From Hydrogenophilales bacterium (GTDB taxonomy: Bacteria; Pseudomonadota; Gammaproteobacteria; Burkholderiales; Thiobacillaceae), in assembly GCA_011391655.1 (NCBI GenBank), contig JAABQE010000220.1, positions 1-11,336 of the forward strand: a stretch of 11,336 nucleotides of DNA. The letters run 5' to 3'. Within the stretch, counting starts at the first letter, position 1; each line of letters opens with the position of its first letter. Shown here one piece after another: positions 1 to 7,676 of this stretch. Under the pieces are notes generated by a model. It worked only from the letters and a program-made list of their open reading frames with translations. It made no database searches and was not told the origin of the DNA. Made by a program: the position numbers and the translations under genes.

Positions 1-306
1 ACTGAGCGTCCGTTGAACGCTGCTCTGGCCCACACGGCTGCCTGGATTGAGAACGGCATGCTGGCACTGGCAACGGCGCTGGCACTGGCGGCTGCGCTGG
101 ATGCGGGGTGGCGCTGGTGGCGTTATCTGCGTCGTCACGCAATGAGCTGGCAGGAGGTGCTGGCCGAGGCACGCGAGGCTGAAGTCAGCCCGGAAATTCG
201 TGCGCAATTGCGCAATCGCCAGCAACAGGCTGGCCAGGGCGCGCAGCCGGAAGGGCATGAAGGCACAACCGCCATGCCCAGATCGATTAATGAGGTGATC
301 GGGTGA
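1..306 (+). CDS. flhB: FlhB-family flagellar export protein, C-terminal piece (5' end outside window), lacking the autocleavage domain
   Basis: The frame is open to the left edge, so the gene starts upstream; the TTG at 13 is only an internal possibility. Of 101 visible residues, about 15-34 form a hydrophobic membrane segment. A basic/aromatic stretch (about 37-46) and then M-S-W-Q-E-V at 48-53 follow, with acidic and basic residues continuing to P64-E-I-R. This matches the FlhB segment just after the last membrane helix (family pattern D..W...R..MS.QEV..E....GDP.I..R). In FlhB this helix leads into the cytoplasmic domain that self-cleaves at NPTH and switches export substrate from rod/hook to filament proteins. 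Here the protein ends about 30 residues after the helix with no NPTH, and flhA starts at once, so there is no room for the domain. It may be a degenerate second copy of FlhB or a shortened form with a changed role. The family call is fairly secure; function is unknown. Confidence 0.7.
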   Translation, partial: TERPLNAALAHTAAWIENGMLALATALALAAALDAGWRWWRYLRRHAMSWQEVLAEAREAEVSPEIRAQLRNRQQQAGQGAQPEGHEGTTAMPRSINEVIG

Positions 307-2378
307 GTGCGCAGGGCGTGATGGTATTGGGGATGCCGGTGAGCCGGTTGGCGGTGCCGACACTGGTGTTGCTGATTTTGGCAATGATGGTGTTGCCGCT
401 GCCCACCTTGATGCTTGATGTGCTGTTCACGCTCAACATCGCGCTGGCGATGATCGTGCTGCTGGTGAGCTTGAACGCGCGGCGCCCGCTCGACTTTTCG
501 GTTTTCCCCACTGTGTTGCTGCTGACGACCTTGTTGCGTCTGTCGCTCAATGTCGCGTCGACCCGGGTTATTTTGATGCAAGGCCACACCGGGCCAGATG
601 CGGCGGGCAAGGTCATTGAATCATTCGGCAGCTTTCTGGTGGGCGGCAACATCGCGGTCGGCTTCGTGGTGTTCCTGATTCTGGTCATCATTAACTTCGT
701 CGTGATTACCAAGGGTGCCGGGCGCATCGCCGAGGTGGCGGCGCGCTTTACGCTGGATTCGATGCCCGGCAAGCAATTGGCAGTCGATGCCGATTTGAAC
801 GCGGGCTTTATCAGCGAGCTGGAAGCGCGCACACGCCGTAGCGATATCGGCCGCGAAGCCGATTTTTACGGCGCCATGGATGGCGCGTCCAAGTTCGTGC
901 GCGGCGATGCCATCGCCGGAATGATGATTCTTGTGGTTAATCTGGTTGGCGGCGTGGCTGTCGGCCTGCTGCAACACAAGCTTGGCATGGGCGAAGCGAG
1001 TGTCCGTTATGCATTGCTGACGGTAGGTGACGGACTGGTGACGCAGATTCCCGCACTGATCATCTCGACGGCGGCGGGCATTGTGGTGAGCCGGGCATCC
1101 AGTGAACAGGACTTGTCACGCGAGTTTTCCACCCAGGTTTTTGGCCAGCCACACACCTTGTATGTGGCTGCAGCGGTACTGGGTGCGCTGGGCGTGATTC
1201 CCGGTACGCCGCATCTGGCATTTCTGACCATCGCCGCTGTTTTGAGTGGTTTGGGGTTTTGGTTGATGCGTCGTCAGCGCGTACAACTTGAAACCGAGCC
1301 GCTTGGAATGATCGAGGAAATGGCCGCGCCGGTCGATGTCACCTGGGACGATATTCCACCGGTGGATGTGCTGGCGCTCGAAGTCGGCTATCGGCTGATT
1401 TCCCTGGTCGACCGCAATCAGGGGGGCGAGGCGCTGACCAAAATCACCGAGGCGCGCCGCCGTTTCGCGACAGACATGGGCTTGGTCGTGCCGCTCATCC
1501 GGGTGCGTGACAACCTTGATCTCAAGCCCAACACCTACCGCATTACCCTGAAGGGCGTTGAGGTGGCGCACGGCGAAATGCCCAGCGGCCAAGTGCTGGC
1601 GATTGACATGGGCGATGTGCTGGGGCGCATCGATGGCGCGCCGGGCGTGGATCCACTAACGGGCCTGAGCGGAGTCTGGATCGAGACAGGGCGGGAAGAA
1701 GAAGCCGAACTGCGCGGCTTTGTGGTGTTTACGCCAGCAGAGCTGATCGCGCGCCAGGTCGAGATGGTCTTCCGTCAACATGCGCCCGAGTTACTGGGGC
1801 GCGTCGAAGTGCAACAGCTGCTCAATACGCTGACACGCAGCCATCCAGGGCTGGTCGAGGATGTCACGCCGCGTCATTTGCCGCTGACCAGTGTGCAGGC
1901 GGTGCTGCAACAGCTGATTGCAGAAAACGTCTCGATCCGCGATAGCCGAACCCTGTTTGAAACCCTGGCAGCACGCTCGCCGAACAGCCAGGGGATCGAT
2001 GATCTGGTGGAAACAGTGCGCGCAGCATTGGGGCGCAGCATTGTCGATCGCCTGTTCGAAGGCAGCAATACGCTGCACGTGATCGGCCTCGCCGCCGCCA
2101 GCGAGACGCGTCTAATGAATGAAATGGGTGACGAGGGCGAGGCGTTGCTGTCACCTGCCACCCTGGATGCCTTGAATGACGCAGCGGAGCGTGCCGTGTC
2201 GGAGCAGGAAAACGCGGGCTATCCGCCGGTGCTGCTGACTTCGCCCAGCTTGCGTGCGATTCTGTCGCGTCTGCTGCGGCGCAATCTGCCGCAGTTGGCG
2301 GTGCTTGCGTATGCCGAAGTGCCTGCCGATAAACTCGTGCAAGTGAGCACTGAACTGGCCATTGGAGGGAACGCATGA
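303..2378 (+). CDS. flhA: FlhA, flagellar type III export gate protein
   Basis: FlhA forms the nonameric inner-membrane export gate of the flagellar type III apparatus; its cytosolic ring docks chaperone-substrate complexes. The 691 residues match the usual length. The first ~325 are very hydrophobic with about eight membrane segments (roughly 17-35, 36-57, 65-90, 111-133, 203-225, 240-262, 283-300, 304-322). The FHIPEP family signature is at about 140-168 (G-R-I-A-E-V-A-A-R-F-T-L-D-S-M-P-G-K-Q, then D-A-D-L-N-A-G). The conserved R-G-D-A-I-A-G loop is at 200-206, with its Asp at 202. A linker and a ~330-residue cytosolic domain follow. The GTG start at 303 overlaps the preceding TGA (GTGA), and GAGGTG at 292-297 is a well-spaced Shine-Dalgarno; ATG 321 is a weaker alternative. 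No internal damage is seen, so the export gate appears functional. Confidence 0.97.
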   Translation: MSAQGVMVLGMPVSRLAVPTLVLLILAMMVLPLPTLMLDVLFTLNIALAMIVLLVSLNARRPLDFSVFPTVLLLTTLLRLSLNVASTRVILMQGHTGPDAAGKVIESFGSFLVGGNIAVGFVVFLILVIINFVVITKGAGRIAEVAARFTLDSMPGKQLAVDADLNAGFISELEARTRRSDIGREADFYGAMDGASKFVRGDAIAGMMILVVNLVGGVAVGLLQHKLGMGEASVRYALLTVGDGLVTQIPALIISTAAGIVVSRASSEQDLSREFSTQVFGQPHTLYVAAAVLGALGVIPGTPHLAFLTIAAVLSGLGFWLMRRQRVQLETEPLGMIEEMAAPVDVTWDDIPPVDVLALEVGYRLISLVDRNQGGEALTKITEARRRFATDMGLVVPLIRVRDNLDLKPNTYRITLKGVEVAHGEMPSGQVLAIDMGDVLGRIDGAPGVDPLTGLSGVWIETGREEEAELRGFVVFTPAELIARQVEMVFRQHAPELLGRVEVQQLLNTLTRSHPGLVEDVTPRHLPLTSVQAVLQQLIAENVSIRDSRTLFETLAARSPNSQGIDDLVETVRAALGRSIVDRLFEGSNTLHVIGLAAASETRLMNEMGDEGEALLSPATLDALNDAAERAVSEQENAGYPPVLLTSPSLRAILSRLLRRNLPQLAVLAYAEVPADKLVQVSTELAIGGNA

Positions 2379-3523
2379 GCGCACAGGTTTTTATTGCGGC
2401 GAACGCGCGTGAGGCGTTGGCAAAAGTACGCCGCGAACTGGGCGATGACGCGGTTGTGCTGTCGACGCGGCCCCACCCGCAGGGCGTGGAATTGCTGGCC
2501 AGCAAGTATGGAAATTTAGCGGCATCGCCTGTTGTTGAGGCGAATGAAGCGCCAGATAGCGCCGGCAGCTCGCGTATTCTGGCCGAGCTGGCGCGCCTGC
2601 GCGGCATGCTGCAAAACCAGTTGGCCGGCTTTGCCTGGGGCGCTGCGCGGCGGCGCGACCCGGTGCGGGTCGCGCTGATGCAAGCTCTGTTCGCCGCCGG
2701 TTTTGGCAGCTCGCTGACACGCACCCTGGCAGCTCGGCTGCCGCGCGGACTGGATCCCCAAGCGGCGCAACGTTGGCTGCGTCAGGTGCTGATCCGCAAC
2801 CTGCCGCTACAGCCCGGTTCTGCCGATTTGATGACCAAGGGTGGCCGCTACGCGCTGGTCGGGTCAACCGGTTCGGGAAAAACCACGACCCTGGCCAAAC
2901 TCGCCGCGCGCGGGGTGGATGCGCATGGCGCCGATCAGGTGGCCTTGGTGGCAGCAGATAGCTTCCGCATCGGCGCGGCGGCACAACTCACGGTATATGC
3001 AGACTTGCTGGGCGTGTCGCTGGTTGTGGCCGACAGTCAGGCCCGCTTGGCGCAACTGCTGCCGCAACTCGCGGCCAAAAAACTGCTGTTGATCGATACC
3101 GCAGGCTTTGCGCCTTCGGACCCGCGCACCCGTGAGGCGCAAGCGCTCGATGCCATGGGCGTGCGACGGCTTGCGGTGATCTCCGCCAACCAGCAGGGGG
3201 CGGCGATCGAACAGGTCATGGCGCGGTTCGGCCAAGGGGCGGCTGCCTGCATCCTCACCAAACTCGATGAAACGCCGCAGCCGGGTGCGGCACTCGACAG
3301 CCTGATCCGCCATCGCCTGCCGCTGGCCTACATCAGTGGCGGCCAACGCGTTCCGGAAGATCTGCATGTTGCCAATGCCTCGTATCTGATCGACCGCGCG
3401 TTGAAGGGGGGGCAGCTTGCCACGCCCTTTGCGCTGGAGGCCGAGGACTGGCCACTATTTGCAGGTGTTGAGGCCGAGCGTGCGGAACGATATGGCCCAG
3501 AAAAGGGTGCCAATGCTGGCTGA
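2375..3523 (+). CDS. flhF: FlhF, SRP-type GTPase for flagellar placement
   Basis: FlhF is a signal-recognition-particle-family GTPase that marks the cell pole and recruits early flagellar parts; FlhG-type proteins stimulate its GTPase. The 382 residues begin with the typical FlhF N-terminus (A-R-E-A-L-A-K-V-R-R-E-L-G then D-A-V-V-L-S, about 11-30). A linker and helical N domain (about 90-150) come next. The G domain holds the P-loop G-S-T-G-S-G-K-T at 163-170, A-D-S-F-R-I-G-A at 194-201 (the D-T-Y-R-type motif with catalytic Arg198), D-T-A-G at 241-244, T-K-L-D-E at 295-299 and the closing S-G-G-Q-R-V-P-E-D-L at 321-330. All nucleotide-binding motifs look intact. The ATG overlaps the flhA stop as ATGA, and GGAGGG at 2364-2369 is a good ribosome binding site, so coupling to flhA is likely. 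Confidence 0.95.
   Translation: MSAQVFIAANAREALAKVRRELGDDAVVLSTRPHPQGVELLASKYGNLAASPVVEANEAPDSAGSSRILAELARLRGMLQNQLAGFAWGAARRRDPVRVALMQALFAAGFGSSLTRTLAARLPRGLDPQAAQRWLRQVLIRNLPLQPGSADLMTKGGRYALVGSTGSGKTTTLAKLAARGVDAHGADQVALVAADSFRIGAAAQLTVYADLLGVSLVVADSQARLAQLLPQLAAKKLLLIDTAGFAPSDPRTREAQALDAMGVRRLAVISANQQGAAIEQVMARFGQGAAACILTKLDETPQPGAALDSLIRHRLPLAYISGGQRVPEDLHVANASYLIDRALKGGQLATPFALEAEDWPLFAGVEAERAERYGPEKGANAG
3504..3507 (+). promoter_or_regulatory. Ribosome binding site deciding the start of the FlhG-like gene
   Basis: AGGG lies five bases before ATG 3513, within the end of flhF. The other in-frame ATG (3492) has only a poor GGA upstream. This favours 3513, which also places the D-Q-A-A-G-L-R motif within the first 13 residues, as is normal for FlhG. 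Confidence 0.5.
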
Positions 3524-4196
3524 TCAGCCAGACCAGGCGGCTGGGCTGCGGCGACGCAACGCCCGGCTGCCGCTTGCCTGCATCTACTGTTTTTTTGACA
3601 CGGCCGAATGGACGGACAAGCTGGCCGCTGCTTTGCAACAAGCCGGGCGGACGTCCCTGCTGATCGACCGGCGTGGCCGTTTGTTTGCCGCCGCGCCCAC
3701 GCGTAGCCTGTTTGACTGGAAACAGCAACTCGAACGGGGCCAGTTGCACCTTCTGTTGTTAAGCCATGGCGAAGGCTGGTATGCGCCGGGGGTGCGCGCA
3801 GATGAACCGGCTTTGCGCAAGATGGCGCTGGCCTATGACCATCTGGTGTTTGATGAGGAACCGAGCGGAGCGGAACTGATTCTGGTGCCCGATGCGGCCC
3901 ACTCCCTCCTTGTCGAGGTGCAGTCCACGCAGCCATCCATGCGGCGCGCCTATACGCTGCTTAAAACCCTGTCGCATACGACTGTGGCGTTCAACGTGAG
4001 TTTGCTGGGCGACCAGACCGCTTGCGCGCATGTGCTCAACACCGTGAGCCATTTCCTTCCGCAGCCGTTTGCGCAGACAATCGACTGCGTGGCGCATGCC
4101 GCTACTGCATTTTCTGCGCTTGCCGTTAGAATGCCGTGCGAGGAGACGAGTCGGCTGGCTCGTTCTAAAATAGAAAACACGAGAACATGGCCTTGA
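3513..4196 (+). CDS. FlhG/FleN-like (MinD-family) protein without a Walker A P-loop
   Basis: The slot after flhF and before fliA is where polar flagellates carry flhG/fleN, the MinD-like ATPase limiting flagellar number. From ATG 3513 the protein has 227 residues. D-Q-A-A-G-L-R at 7-13 is the N-terminal motif by which FlhG-type proteins activate FlhF. The first strand follows (A-C-I-Y-C-F-F-D, 22-29), but where G-K-G-G-V-G-K-T should come there is T-A-E-W-T-D. The later strand reads L-L-I-D-R-R (49-54) where active members have L-D-A-D, and L-V-F-D-E-E-P (111-117) fits the switch II strand. Residues 120-190 fit the C-terminal half of the MinD fold. It should not bind or hydrolyse ATP normally. 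Start choice: the AGGG at 3504-3507, five bases before ATG 3513, favours it; ATG 3492 (seven residues longer) is possible. It overlaps flhF by 11 bases. The last ~20 residues look poorly conserved. Family call is by context plus motif. Confidence 0.75.
   Translation: MLADQPDQAAGLRRRNARLPLACIYCFFDTAEWTDKLAAALQQAGRTSLLIDRRGRLFAAAPTRSLFDWKQQLERGQLHLLLLSHGEGWYAPGVRADEPALRKMALAYDHLVFDEEPSGAELILVPDAAHSLLVEVQSTQPSMRRAYTLLKTLSHTTVAFNVSLLGDQTACAHVLNTVSHFLPQPFAQTIDCVAHAATAFSALAVRMPCEETSRLARSKIENTRTWP
4127..4132 (+). promoter_or_regulatory. Candidate -10 element of a fliA promoter
   Basis: TAGAAT, inside GCCGTTAGAATGCC, resembles a sigma-70 -10 box. The matching -35 is poor (CTGCAT at 4105-4110, 16 bases upstream). 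A start here would lie inside the tail of the FlhG-like gene and give a ~60-base leader for fliA. A second -10-like TAAAAT lies at 4166-4171 without a good -35. Both are weak and rest on sequence resemblance only. Confidence 0.25.
4146..4163 (+). other. Hairpin just upstream of fliA
   Basis: ACGAGTC (4146-4152) pairs with GGCTCGT (4157-4163), seven pairs with one G-T wobble, around the loop GGCT. It lies 37 bases before the fliA ATG, in the codons for the last residues of the FlhG-like protein. No T run follows, so an intrinsic terminator is unlikely. An mRNA structure affecting fliA translation or processing is possible. Confidence 0.4.
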
Positions 4197-4199
4197 AGC

Positions 4200-4910
4200 A
4201 TGGCGGATAAACCCCTGTCGCAAGACGAACAAATCACCAAATATGCGCCGCTGGTCAAGCGCATTGCCTATCACATGATGGCGCGCCTGCCGGCGAGTGT
4301 TGAGGTTGACGACCTCATCCAGGTCGGGCTGATCGGCCTGATGGATGCGGTCGGACGCTTCGACGGCACCCAGGGCGCCCAGTTTGAATCCTATGCGACC
4401 CAGCGCATCCGCGGTTCGATGCTCGACGAGCTGCGCGAAGCGGACTGGCTGCCGCGCCACGTGCGGCAAAAATCGCGGCAGATCGAAGCCACCATCAGCA
4501 AACTGGAACAGCGCAACGGCAAGTCACCGACCGAGCACGAGATTTCTGCCGAGATGGGACTGGCGATTGATCAATATCAATCAATGCTGGGCGATGTGAA
4601 ATGTTCGCAACTGCTGTATTACGAAGATTTCGCGGATGACGATAGCGCCAGCTTTCTGGAGCGCTATCTGGTCGATGGCAGCAACGATCCGCTTGCCGTG
4701 CTTGAGGATGAAGGCTTTCGCGGCAGTCTGGTTGCTGCGATTCACCATCTGCCTGAGCGTGAGCGCAGCATGATGGGCATGTATTACGAACAGGACATGA
4801 ACCTGAAGGAAATCGGGGTGGTGCTCGGTGTGTCCGAATCGCGTGTATGCCAGTTGCATTCGCAGGCTGTCGCCCGGCTGCGCGCCCAGCTCAAAATCTG
4901 GAAAAGCTGA
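4200..4910 (+). CDS. fliA: FliA, flagellar sigma factor (sigma-28)
   Basis: FliA directs RNA polymerase to late flagellar and chemotaxis promoters and is held inactive by the anti-sigma factor FlgM until the hook is complete. The 236 residues match the usual length of about 240. Region 2 spans about 14-85, with D-D-L-I-Q-V-G-L-I-G-L-M-D-A at 37-50 and F-E-S-Y-A-T-Q-R-I-R-G at 62-72, then L-R-E-A-D-W-L-P-R at 78-86. Region 3 is about 93-130. Region 4, with its helix-turn-helix (N-L-K-E-I-G then V-S-E-S-R-V-C-Q-L), is about 184-230. The ATG is three bases after the stop of the FlhG-like gene, with no clear Shine-Dalgarno, so it may depend on translational coupling or on the upstream hairpin leader. 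It is the last flagellar gene in the window. Confidence 0.96.
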   Translation: MADKPLSQDEQITKYAPLVKRIAYHMMARLPASVEVDDLIQVGLIGLMDAVGRFDGTQGAQFESYATQRIRGSMLDELREADWLPRHVRQKSRQIEATISKLEQRNGKSPTEHEISAEMGLAIDQYQSMLGDVKCSQLLYYEDFADDDSASFLERYLVDGSNDPLAVLEDEGFRGSLVAAIHHLPERERSMMGMYYEQDMNLKEIGVVLGVSESRVCQLHSQAVARLRAQLKIWKS

Positions 4911-4938
4911 TTTGGCTCGACAACGCGGCCAAAGCGGG

Positions 4939-4962
4939 GCGGATCGCGAATAAATCCGCGAT
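4939..4962 (+). other. Overlapping inverted repeats in the fliA to malic enzyme gap
   Basis: GCGGAT (4939-4944) can pair with ATCCGC (4954-4959), and alternatively ATCGCG (4943-4948) with CGCGAT (4957-4962). The two foldings exclude each other. No T tract follows on the + strand, so this is a poor intrinsic terminator. It could be the fliA transcript end, or an operator over the adjoining -10-like element. Confidence 0.35.
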
Positions 4963-4965
4963 AAT
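4960..4965 (+). promoter_or_regulatory. Candidate -10 element for the malic enzyme gene
   Basis: GATAAT lies 34 bases before the preferred ATG at 4999 and follows the end of the flagellar operon, where a new promoter is expected. The sequence 16-18 bases upstream (around 4936-4943) is GC-rich and shows no -35 match, so any promoter would be weak or activator-dependent. Transcription would begin near 4972. Confidence 0.3.
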
Positions 4966-4998
4966 GGCGGCTTGTCTATCCAGCCTGTGTCTGCCGCC

Positions 4999-6204
4999 AT
5001 GAGCCCTGCCGAACTCAAGAAAAAAGCCCTCGATTACCACCGCCTGCCCAGGCCGGGCAAGCTCTCGGTGGAGTCGTCCAAACCCTGTTCGACTCAAGCC
5101 GATTTGTCGCTCGCCTACACCCCGGGCGTGGCGCAGCCCGTGCTGGAAATCGCCAAAGACCCCCAAACCGCTTACGACTACACCAACAAGGGCAATCTGA
5201 TTGCGGTGATCACCGACGGCACCGCGATCCTCGGGCTGGGCGATCTGGGCCCGCTCGCGGCCAAGCCGGTGATGGAAGGCAAGGCCGTCCTGTTCAAGCA
5301 GTTCGCCGGAATTGACGTGTTTGATATCGAAGTCAATGCCAAGTCACCTAAGGAGTTCATCAAGGTGGTTACGGCCATTGCGCCCACTTTTGGCGGCATC
5401 AACCTCGAAGACATTGCCGCTCCGCACTGCTTTGAGATCGAAGCCGCACTGCGCAAAAAACTCGATATCCCGGTGTTTCACGACGACCAGCATGGCACCG
5501 CGGTCATCATCTGTGCCGGCCTCATCAATGCACTGCAGGTGCAGGGCAAGACGCTCGAAACCGCGCAAATCGTGTGTTTGGGCGCGGGCGCAGCAGGCAT
5601 CGCGTCGATGACGCTGCTGCTGGCAATGGGCGCGCAAAAGGCCAACATCACCTTCGTTGACTCTCAGGGGGTGGTGCACAAGGGCCGCAAGGATCTCAAC
5701 AGTTTCAAGAAAGCGTTTGCGCGCAAAACCAAGTTGCGCACGCTGGCCGATGCGATGAAAGGTGCCGACGTGTTTGTCGGTGTGTCGGGCGCCAACCTGG
5801 TGAGTCCGGCGATGGTGAAAAGCATGGCCGACAAGCCGGTGGTCTTCGCGCTCGCCAACCCCAACCCCGAAATCCTGCCCGAAGCAGCCAAGGCTGTGCG
5901 CAGTGACCTCATCATGGCGACCGGACGCTCGGACTTTCCCAATCAGGTTAACAACGTGCTGGGTTTCCCTTTCATCTTTCGCGGTGCACTCGATGCGCGC
6001 GCCAAAGAAATCACCCAGGACATGCTGATCGCCGCCGTCCATGCGCTGGCCGAACTCGCACGCGAGCCCGTTCCCGCATCGGTGTTGAAGGCATACAAGT
6101 TACGCAAGCTCGCGTTTGGCCCGGACTACATCCTGCCGAAGCCATTTGATCCCCGCCTGGCTGACCGGGTGCCACAGGCAGTGGCCAGGGCGGTCAAGCG
6201 TTAA
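4999..6204 (+). CDS. Malic enzyme, short form (oxaloacetate-decarboxylating malate dehydrogenase)
   Basis: Malic enzyme decarboxylates malate to pyruvate and CO2 with NAD(P) reduction in the cytoplasm, linking the TCA cycle to pyruvate. From ATG 4999 it has 401 residues. Visible family features are S-L-A-Y-T-P-G-V at 37-44 (active-site Tyr40), V-M-E-G-K at 91-95 (catalytic Lys95), N-L-E-D-I at 135-139 and H-D-D-Q-H-G-T-A at 161-168 (metal-binding acidic residues). Also present are the Rossmann loop G-A-G-A-A-G at 195-200, A-N-P-N-P-E-I at 286-292 and [13 protein letters not shown] at 307-319. Many proteobacterial MaeB proteins are ~760 residues with a C-terminal phosphotransacetylase-like domain; this one ends after the malic enzyme domains, with a normal TAA. 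Cofactor preference cannot be read with confidence. Neither ATG 4999 nor the in-frame TTG 4972 has a good ribosome binding site; ATG is preferred by protein alignment. Confidence 0.93.
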   Translation: MSPAELKKKALDYHRLPRPGKLSVESSKPCSTQADLSLAYTPGVAQPVLEIAKDPQTAYDYTNKGNLIAVITDGTAILGLGDLGPLAAKPVMEGKAVLFKQFAGIDVFDIEVNAKSPKEFIKVVTAIAPTFGGINLEDIAAPHCFEIEAALRKKLDIPVFHDDQHGTAVIICAGLINALQVQGKTLETAQIVCLGAGAAGIASMTLLLAMGAQKANITFVDSQGVVHKGRKDLNSFKKAFARKTKLRTLADAMKGADVFVGVSGANLVSPAMVKSMADKPVVFALANPNPEILPEAAKAVRSDLIMATGRSDFPNQVNNVLGFPFIFRGALDARAKEITQDMLIAAVHALAELAREPVPASVLKAYKLRKLAFGPDYILPKPFDPRLADRVPQAVARAVKR

Positions 6205-6248
6205 CAGCATGTTGAATACTGACGCTGGATATTGGGATTGCCAGCCGC

Positions 6249-6307
6249 TTGCAAGGCAGGGCACCCGCGGGTGATGCCGGGCTTGCAGAGATGGGCAATG
6301 CCTGCAA
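6249..6307 (+). other. Nested inverted repeats between malic enzyme and gltA
   Basis: Outer arms TTGCAAGGCA (6249-6258) and TGCCTGCAA (6299-6307) pair over nine bases with one bulged A. Inside lies the perfect 12-base palindrome CACCCGCGGGTG (6262-6273), also flanked by GGCA (6260-6263) and TGCC (6275-6278). A rival stem, TTGCAG (6283-6288) with CTGCAA (6302-6307), uses the same 3' arm. The rest of the 165-base gap shows no convincing gene and no strong promoter. It could be the malic enzyme transcript end, a gltA leader structure or a protein-binding site. No T run supports intrinsic termination. Confidence 0.45.
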
Positions 6308-6369
6308 ACATTTCGACCTGCGACATGCGTGGCTGCGATTATTGTGAGTGGTAATTGAGTGGATCAGGA

Positions 6370-7665
<1,296 letters not shown>

Positions 7666-7676
7666 GCTGCGAGTCG

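Noticed and set aside
2325..2332. GCCGATAA, an exact match to the sigma-28 -10 consensus, 42 bases before flhF.
   Set aside because: No TAAA-type -35 lies about 15 bases upstream, and the bases encode conserved FlhA residues. Chance is more likely.
3417..3512. Upstream ATG extending the FlhG-like protein by 32 residues into flhF.
   Set aside because: It would overlap flhF by over 100 bases, and the added residues do not resemble an FlhG N-terminus. ATG 3513 has a better ribosome binding site.
4939..4962. Intrinsic terminator after fliA.
   Set aside because: The stem is short and no T run follows on the + strand.
6209..6274. A 21-codon ATG reading frame in the malic enzyme to gltA gap.
   Set aside because: It has no ribosome binding site, no recognisable peptide and runs through the inverted repeats. 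There is no support for translation.
6312..6342. Possible gltA promoter (TTCGAC at 6312-6317 and GATTAT at 6337-6342).
   Set aside because: The -35 match is poor and the 19-base spacing is long. It is too weak to list as a feature.
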